64,000 nt of DNA, taken from Bog-756 sp963745955. GTDB taxonomy: Bacteria > Actinomycetota > Acidimicrobiia > Acidimicrobiales > RAAP-2. Location of the stretch: the NCBI GenBank assembly GCA_963745955.1, contig CAVUZI010000011.1:682001-746000 (forward strand). The letters run 5' to 3'. This document shows positions 59,512-64,000 of this stretch, in pieces (position 1 is the stretch's first letter; every line of letters starts with the position of its first letter). A program made the translations under genes and the position numbers. Under the pieces are notes generated by a model. It made no database searches. It was not told the DNA's origin and worked only from the letters and a program-made list of their open reading frames with translations.

Positions 59512-60460
59512 GTGACCGATGACGGGTCGGAACCGTCGGCCGGGGCCCGGTCAGCGGTGAGCGGTCCGGGCTCCGACCCGGTCGGAGCGGAGCACCAGGA
59601 TCAACCGGCGCGCAACCGGGTCAACCGCACCGCTCGCTTCGCCTGGGGCGCGGTGGTGGTCATCCTGGTCGGGGTCGATCGCACTGATCGTCTACGCCCT
59701 GACCGGGCCTCCGGCGTCGCCGGGGGTGGTGCACCGGGTCGAGACCTCGGACGCGGTCGTCTCCGCCCTGCACCAGGTCCCGGCCCCGGTCTTCGATTCG
59801 GTCGGCGTGACGGCGACCCTCCCGCTGGCGGTGCCCACCGTCCTGACCGGCCAGCCCCCGCTGGACTCGTTCGGAAAGCCCGAGGTCCTGTTCGTAGGAG
59901 CGGACTTCTGCCCGTTCTGTGCCGCCGAACGGTGGCCCCTCATCGTCGCCCTCTCCCGTTTCGGGCACTTCACGACCCTCCACAACGTGCAGTCCGCCCA
60001 GCTCTCGGTGTTTCCCGGGATCCAGACGTTCAGCTTCGTGGGGGCGTCGTACTCGAGCAGGTACGTGGCCTTCACCGGGGTGGAGCTGTACTCCGATTCC
60101 GTCGACAGCCAGGGCGCATTCACCCAGATCGCAACGCTCACCCCCGCCCAGTCGGCTCTTGTCGACCGCTACGGAACCGGTGCCGGAAAGGGGTCCCGGA
60201 CGGGCACGCTCCCCTTCGTCGACATCGACAACGTGCTGGTCACGTCGACCTCGGGCTTCAGCCCGGGGGTTCTCGAAGGACACTCCCAGTCGGCCATCGC
60301 CGGGGACCTCAGCCAACCCGGGAACCCGGTGGGCCAGGTCATCGTGGCCTCGGCCAACTACCTGACGGCCGGCATCTGCCGGTCGACCGACCAGCAACCG
60401 GCCCCGGTGTGCGCCTCCGCGGGTGTGCGGTCGGCCGCCGACGCCCTCGGGCTGGGGTGA
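59512..60460 (+). CDS. DUF929 thioredoxin-like membrane protein, copy 2, frameshifted
   Basis: From GTG 59512 a short cytoplasmic tail leads to a membrane helix (FAWGAVVVILVG). One base is then missing near 59668-59680, and the other frame continues the helix (SIALIVYALTGPP) and the DUF929 domain. That domain has 'LFVGADFCPFCAAERWPLIV' (CPFC), 'SRFGHFTTLHNVQSAQLSVF', 'TLPFVDIDNVLVTSTSGFSP' and C-terminal cysteines. It is clearly paralogous to the gene at 57866 but divergent in sequence, suggesting an old duplication. It is third in the VKOR operon and convergent with the WhiB gene; the spacer contains a GCCCGG/CCGGGC hairpin (60550-60573). Confidence 0.82.
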
Positions 60461-60592
60461 TGGCGGCTGGCGGCCCCTCGGCCCGGGCTGAACACCCGGT
60501 CCTGACACCCGGACGGTGGCACCCGGCCCTGATCAGGCGGCCCATGAACGCCCGGTCCTGAACACCGCCGGGCGACCCGCCGGCGGTGGGGC

Positions 60593-60850
60593 TCAGCCGA
60601 CCCGGCGGTCCGCCAACTGCTTGCGTTCCATCTCGTTCAAGCCGCCCCAGATGCCGTGAGGCTCGTGAATGCGGATGGCGTAGTCGAGACATTCGACCCG
60701 CACCGCACACGATCGACAGATCGATTTGGCCCGATCCTCACGTTGAAGCTTCTCGTCCTTACGTTCGGCGTGGGCGGGCGGAAAGAAGATCTCCGCCTGC
60801 GGTCCACGACACGACGCCTTGAGCTGCCATGTATCAAGCGCCTGCTCCAC
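60593..60850 (-). CDS. WhiB-family iron-sulfur transcription factor
   Basis: This 85-residue WhiB-like protein has the four cluster cysteines C14, C45, C48 and C54 (ASCRG, then CRSCAVRVEC) and the GIWGG turn (66-70) followed by a basic C-terminal DNA-binding segment. GTG 60850 with GGGGGAG about nine bases upstream is preferred; the frame extends to 61015 but the extra sequence is not WhiB-like. It is divergent from two ArsA/Get3-like ATPase genes, as whiB4 is placed near Rv3679-Rv3680 in Mycobacterium tuberculosis. So this is probably the WhiB4-type redox sensor. Confidence 0.93.
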   Translation of the reverse strand: MEQALDTWQLKASCRGPQAEIFFPPAHAERKDEKLQREDRAKSICRSCAVRVECLDYAIRIHEPHGIWGGLNEMERKQLADRRVG

Positions 60851-61056
60851 GTTGCCCAACTCCCCCTTGAGTCCTCCAGCAAGCGAAAGTACTCGCCCCC
60901 GTAGCGCGAAACAAGGGATCTGACCAGCATTTCTCGGCGAGCCGACACGGTAGGTCCCGGCGGGGCCGTCGTGGGGCCGCCGGGCCGGCCGTCGTGCCTG
61001 CCCGCCGCCGGCCATGGGCAGCGGGGGCGGGACCGGACACTACGCTCCACTACGTC

Positions 61057-62077
61057 ATGGACGTCGCCGCCTTCTGTCGCCAGAGCCGGGTCGTGATCGT
61101 GGCCGGCAAGGGTGGGGTCGGCAAGACCACCATGACCGCCGCGCTGGCCCATATGGGCGCCCAGGCTGGGCTTTCTGTGCTGGTGATCGAACTCGAAGGG
61201 CGCGTCGGGGTGCCCACGGCGTTCGGGCACAGCGCCCCCTTGGACTACGCCGGCGCGGTGTTGAAAGCCGCGGGGGCGGACCCGATCGACGACATCGACG
61301 CCGACTCGACCCCACCCATCCCGCCCGGCACGGTCCGGGCCCGGACCATCACCCCCGACGACGCCCTGCTCGAGTACCTGGCCGACCACGGCCTGCGGCG
61401 GGTGTCCAAGCGGTTGATGTCCTCGGGGATCGTCGATCTGGTGGCCGGGTCGATCCCCGGCATCCGGGATGTCCTGGTCCTCGGCAAGGTCAAGCAGATC
61501 GAGCGGAGCCGGCATCGCCGACCTGATCCTGGTCGACGCACCGGCCACCGGGCACACCATGACGTTCCTCTCGTCGGCCGGCGGGCTGCTCGATGCCGCC
61601 CGGAGCGGGCCCATCCGCACCCAGGCCGCCGAAGTCGTCGATCTTCTGTCCGACCCGTCGCGATGTCAGGTCGCCCTGGTCACGCTGCCCGAGGAGATGC
61701 CGATCAACGAGGCCGTCGAAGCCGCCTACCAGCTCGAGGACAAAGTGGGCGTGGCGCTCGGACCGGTGATCGTCAACGGGTGCTACCCGCCCCTGGCCGG
61801 TCTGACCACGCCGGCCGGAGCGGCGGCCGAAGCAGCCGGGGTGGCCCTCGACCCGGAGCTGGTCTCCGCCCTCGACCAGGCCCGCAGGTTCCGGCTCACC
61901 CGCCAGGAGCTCCAAGAGGACCAGCTGGGGCGGTTGGCCCGAGAGCTGCCGCTCCCCCAGCTCCGGGTGCCATTCCTGTTCACCGCCTCCATCGGTCCCC
62001 CGGAGCTCGATACCCTGAGCGGCGCCCTGGAGGCCGGGGTGGGGGCGCTCCACGACCCGTCCGGGGTCCCATCGTGA
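61057..62077 (+). CDS. ArsA/Get3-like anion-transporting ATPase, first of pair, frameshifted
   Basis: This P-loop ATPase of about 340 residues has the deviant Walker A 'VIVAGKGGVGKTTMTAALAH', 'VLVIELEGRVGVPTAFG' and switch region 'LILVDAPATGHTMTFLSSAG'. The frame shifts by one base at about 61500-61512 (between 'KVKQIERS' and 'GAGIADLILVDAPA'). The C-terminal part has 'QVALVTLPEEMPINEAVEAA' and 'GPVIVNGCYPP'. It corresponds to the first of the two Get3-like proteins that form a heteromeric ATPase in mycobacteria. The second gene follows 38 bp later. Confidence 0.86.
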
Positions 62078-62114
62078 ACGCCGCACCGGGTCGTCGACGG
62101 GGCCATGGACGGAG

Positions 62115-63273
62115 GTGGTCGTCGAACGGTCGATCATCATCTGCTGCGGTTCCGGTGGCGTGGGGAAGACGACCACGGCCGCCGCCTTCGCCCTCCAGGC
62201 GGCGCGGCTCGGCCGGCGCGCCTGCGTGGTGACCATCGATCCGGCCCGGCGGTTGGCCAATTCGCTCGGGCTCGACACGCTCAACAACCGGCCCACCCGT
62301 ATCGAGGGTCCCTGGCCCGGCGAGCTCCACGCCCTCATGCTCGACCCGAAGGGGACCTTCGACGATCTGATCCAGCGATACTCGGACAGCGCCCAGCAGG
62401 TGGAGGAGATCAAGGTCAACCGGATCTACCGGAACCTGACCGGGTCGCTCTCGGGCACCCAGGAGTACATGGCCATGGAGAAGCTCTACGAGCTGGTCGA
62501 GGAAGGGGCGTTCGACGTGGTGGTGGTGGACACCCCTCCCACCCGCAACGCCCTGGATTTCCTCGACGCCCCGAGGCGCCTGACCCGGTTTCTCGAGAAC
62601 CGGGTGTTCCAGGCGCTGATGAAGCCCACCCGGGCCGGCCTCAAGTTCATGGGGGTGGCGGCCCAGGCCCTGCTGCGGACGATCTCACGGGTGGCCGGAG
62701 CCGACATCGTCCACGATGCGGTGGCCTTCTTCCAGGCCTTCGAGGGGATGGAGGAGGGATTCCGGACCCGGGCGGCGCGGGTCAGGGAGCTGCTGGTCCA
62801 GGCGGATACCGCCTTCATCCTGGTGGCGTCACCCCGCCCGGACTCCGTCGACGAGGCCGTCCACTTCGCCGGCAAGCTGGCCGAGTCGGACATGGCCGTC
62901 ACCGCGCTGGTGGTCAACCGGGTCCAGCCCCGCTTCGCCGACGATGCCGAGCTGGCCTCGCTGACACGGTCTGCGTCGCTGACACGGCCTGCGTCGGGAT
63001 CGGGCGCGGCCGACGGAGGCGCGGACGGCCGACGGAGGCGCCGGCACCCCGCTCGACCAGTTGATCGACAACCTCCGGGGCTACACCGACGCATCGGACC
63101 GCGAGGAGAAGGCCCTCACCGACCTGGTGTCGAAGGTCTCCCCGGCCCCCGTCTACAGGGTCCCCCTCCTGAACACCGACGTCCACGACCTCGACGGGCT
63201 GGCGACTATCGCCGACCTCCTGTTCTCCGGACCGGCGGCGGCGGTAGCAGGCGGGGCCGATACGGAGCGCTAA
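62115..63273 (+). CDS. ArsA/Get3-like ATPase, second of pair, frameshifted
   Basis: Walker A is 'IICCGSGGVGKTTTAAAFAL'. 'VVTIDPARRLANSLGLD', 'FDVVVVDTPPTRNALDFLDA' and 'FFQAFEGMEEGFRTRAARV' follow. The nucleotide-sensing strand is 'TAFILVASPRPDSVDEAVHF' with 'VVNRVQPRF'. A low-complexity insertion encoded by an 18-bp tandem duplication (about 62958-62998) and a GACGGAGGCGC duplication precedes a frameshift at about 63027-63040. The other frame then gives the usual C-terminus ('TPLDQLIDNLRGYTDASDRE', 'PLLNTDVHDLDGLATIADLL') ending at 63273. The GTG 62115 start is tentative. Confidence 0.85.
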
Positions 63274-63283
63274 CCTGGTCAGG

Positions 63284-63718
63284 GTGCGTACCATCCTCGT
63301 GGCCAGCGACGCTCCGTCGATTCGAGCCGAGGTGGCGGCCATCGCGGGGAGGCCCGACGTCACCATCCGGGAAGCCAGGTCGGGGCCGGCGGTGATGGAG
63401 GAGGTCGCCGAGTCGCTTCCCGATCTGGTCGTGGTCGACCTGCAGATGGGAAACATGGGCGGGATGGCCGTCTGTCTCGAGCTCAGGCTCGAGGCCTCGT
63501 ACGGCAATCTCGAGCACGTGCCCGTGCTGATGCTGCTGGACCGGCGACCTGACGTGTTCCTGGCCCGAAGATCCGGTGCCGAGGGATGGGTGGTCAAGCC
63601 GCTCGATCCCATCCGCCTGCGACGGGCGATCACGTCCCTCCTCGACGGGGGCACGTACTACGACGAGTCCTACCAGCCACTCTCTGTCGTGTCCACGCCC
63701 GTACCTGCCGGCGCCTGA
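63284..63718 (+). CDS. Stand-alone response-regulator receiver domain protein
   Basis: The 144-residue protein is a single REC domain: 'TILVASDAPSIRAEVAAIAG', phospho-acceptor D52 in VVVDLQMG, 'PVLMLLDRRPDVFLARRSGA' and K105 in WVVKPLDP. One of the two acidic-pocket residues near residue 9 (SDA) is reduced to a single aspartate. No output domain is attached. It starts at GTG 63284, 10 bp after the ArsA-like gene, so it may be co-transcribed. No histidine kinase is nearby. Confidence 0.88.
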   Translation: MRTILVASDAPSIRAEVAAIAGRPDVTIREARSGPAVMEEVAESLPDLVVVDLQMGNMGGMAVCLELRLEASYGNLEHVPVLMLLDRRPDVFLARRSGAEGWVVKPLDPIRLRRAITSLLDGGTYYDESYQPLSVVSTPVPAGA

Positions 63719-63748
63719 CGGCCCGCCCCAACAGACAGCGTCACCATC

Positions 63749-64000
63749 GTGTCCGTGTTCCGACGCCACAACCAAGACACACCCCACTCGGACCGAGCAG
63801 GCCGGACCGCCGTCCGGCCCAGAGGGAGCCGGTCGAACCCTGGCGGGCTCAATGGGCGCCCACAGGAGGGCGGTGCCGATGCCCAGGAGCAGTTCATCAT
63901 CGACGCCCTCAACGACCTCCATGACACCGCGGTCCGCGAGGTGATGACACCCAGGGTGGACGTCGTGGCACTGTCGATCCCGCTGACCGTGGACGCCATC
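63749..64000 (+). CDS. CorC/HlyC-like CBS-domain protein, 3' end outside window
   Basis: From GTG 63749 the frame stays open to the window edge. After a basic, low-complexity N-terminus of about 45 residues it reads 'DAQEQFIIDALNDLHDTAVR' and 'EVMTPRVDVVALSIPLTVDA', the well-known start of the CorC/HlyC CBS-pair region ('RE.M.PR.DVV'). A DUF21 membrane domain does not precede it, so it resembles stand-alone CorC-type proteins linked to metal efflux. The remainder, including both CBS motifs, lies outside. Confidence 0.78.
   Translation, partial: MSVFRRHNQDTPHSDRAGRTAVRPRGSRSNPGGLNGRPQEGGADAQEQFIIDALNDLHDTAVREVMTPRVDVVALSIPLTVDAI

Overview
High-GC, gene-dense bacterial DNA. The window carries WhiB, a GlnR-like OmpR regulator, two WS/DGAT acyltransferases, a mycothiol-dependent maleylpyruvate isomerase-fold protein, TopA with a lysine-rich tail, the permease/TrkA/TrkA locus also seen in mycobacteria, and a WhiB/ArsA/ArsA cluster. 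Together these point to an actinobacterium. Class Acidimicrobiia is my best guess, but it rests on gene content only.

The left part (1-31 kb) looks accessory: lower coding density, long spacers, decayed genes and secreted repeat proteins. The standout locus is at 1733-4570. It encodes a family 2A (SrpI-type) encapsulin shell protein followed 6 bp later by a SufS-type cysteine desulfurase with a disordered extension of about 225 residues carrying short aromatic motifs. This is the hallmark of a sulfur-metabolism protein nanocompartment. Around it lie a 5'-truncated beta-propeller gene, a frameshifted GGDEF-EAL sensor, a secreted RTX-like protein with four long repeats, a Kelch/NHL double-propeller protein, DedA, a phosphodiester glycosidase lipoprotein and an SDR. 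A lipid block follows (20.0-26.5 kb): a decayed WS/DGAT, two intact WS/DGATs separated by an alpha/beta-hydrolase remnant, an acyl-CoA ligase and a GNAT. Next come an NTF2-like protein, a lipase-like hydrolase and a lone HMG-CoA reductase. The block ends at an ISL3 transposase remnant beside tRNA-Thr(CGT).

The right part (31.2-64 kb) is compact core genome. It holds holB-tmk-topA, hppA, an APC permease with an OB-fold protein divergent from two TrkA genes, a HAD-IB phosphatase and a SigA/SigB-like sigma factor. It continues with nadE, a nitrogen cluster (type II glutamine synthetase, type I glutamine synthetase, GlnR-like regulator), RidA, an unusually short xanthine-dehydrogenase-like fusion, an IscA-type protein divergent from Mrp, Nudix, an alpha/beta hydrolase, and an oxidative-folding trio (DUF929-VKOR-DUF929). 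It finishes with WhiB divergent from two ArsA/Get3-like ATPases, a receiver-domain protein and the start of a CorC-like CBS protein.

About 15 conserved genes are broken by single-base frameshifts, including normally essential tmk and nadE (four breaks). I read most of these as sequencing or assembly errors and annotate such genes over their full span. Genuine decay is seen in the WS/DGAT, hydrolase and transposase remnants.
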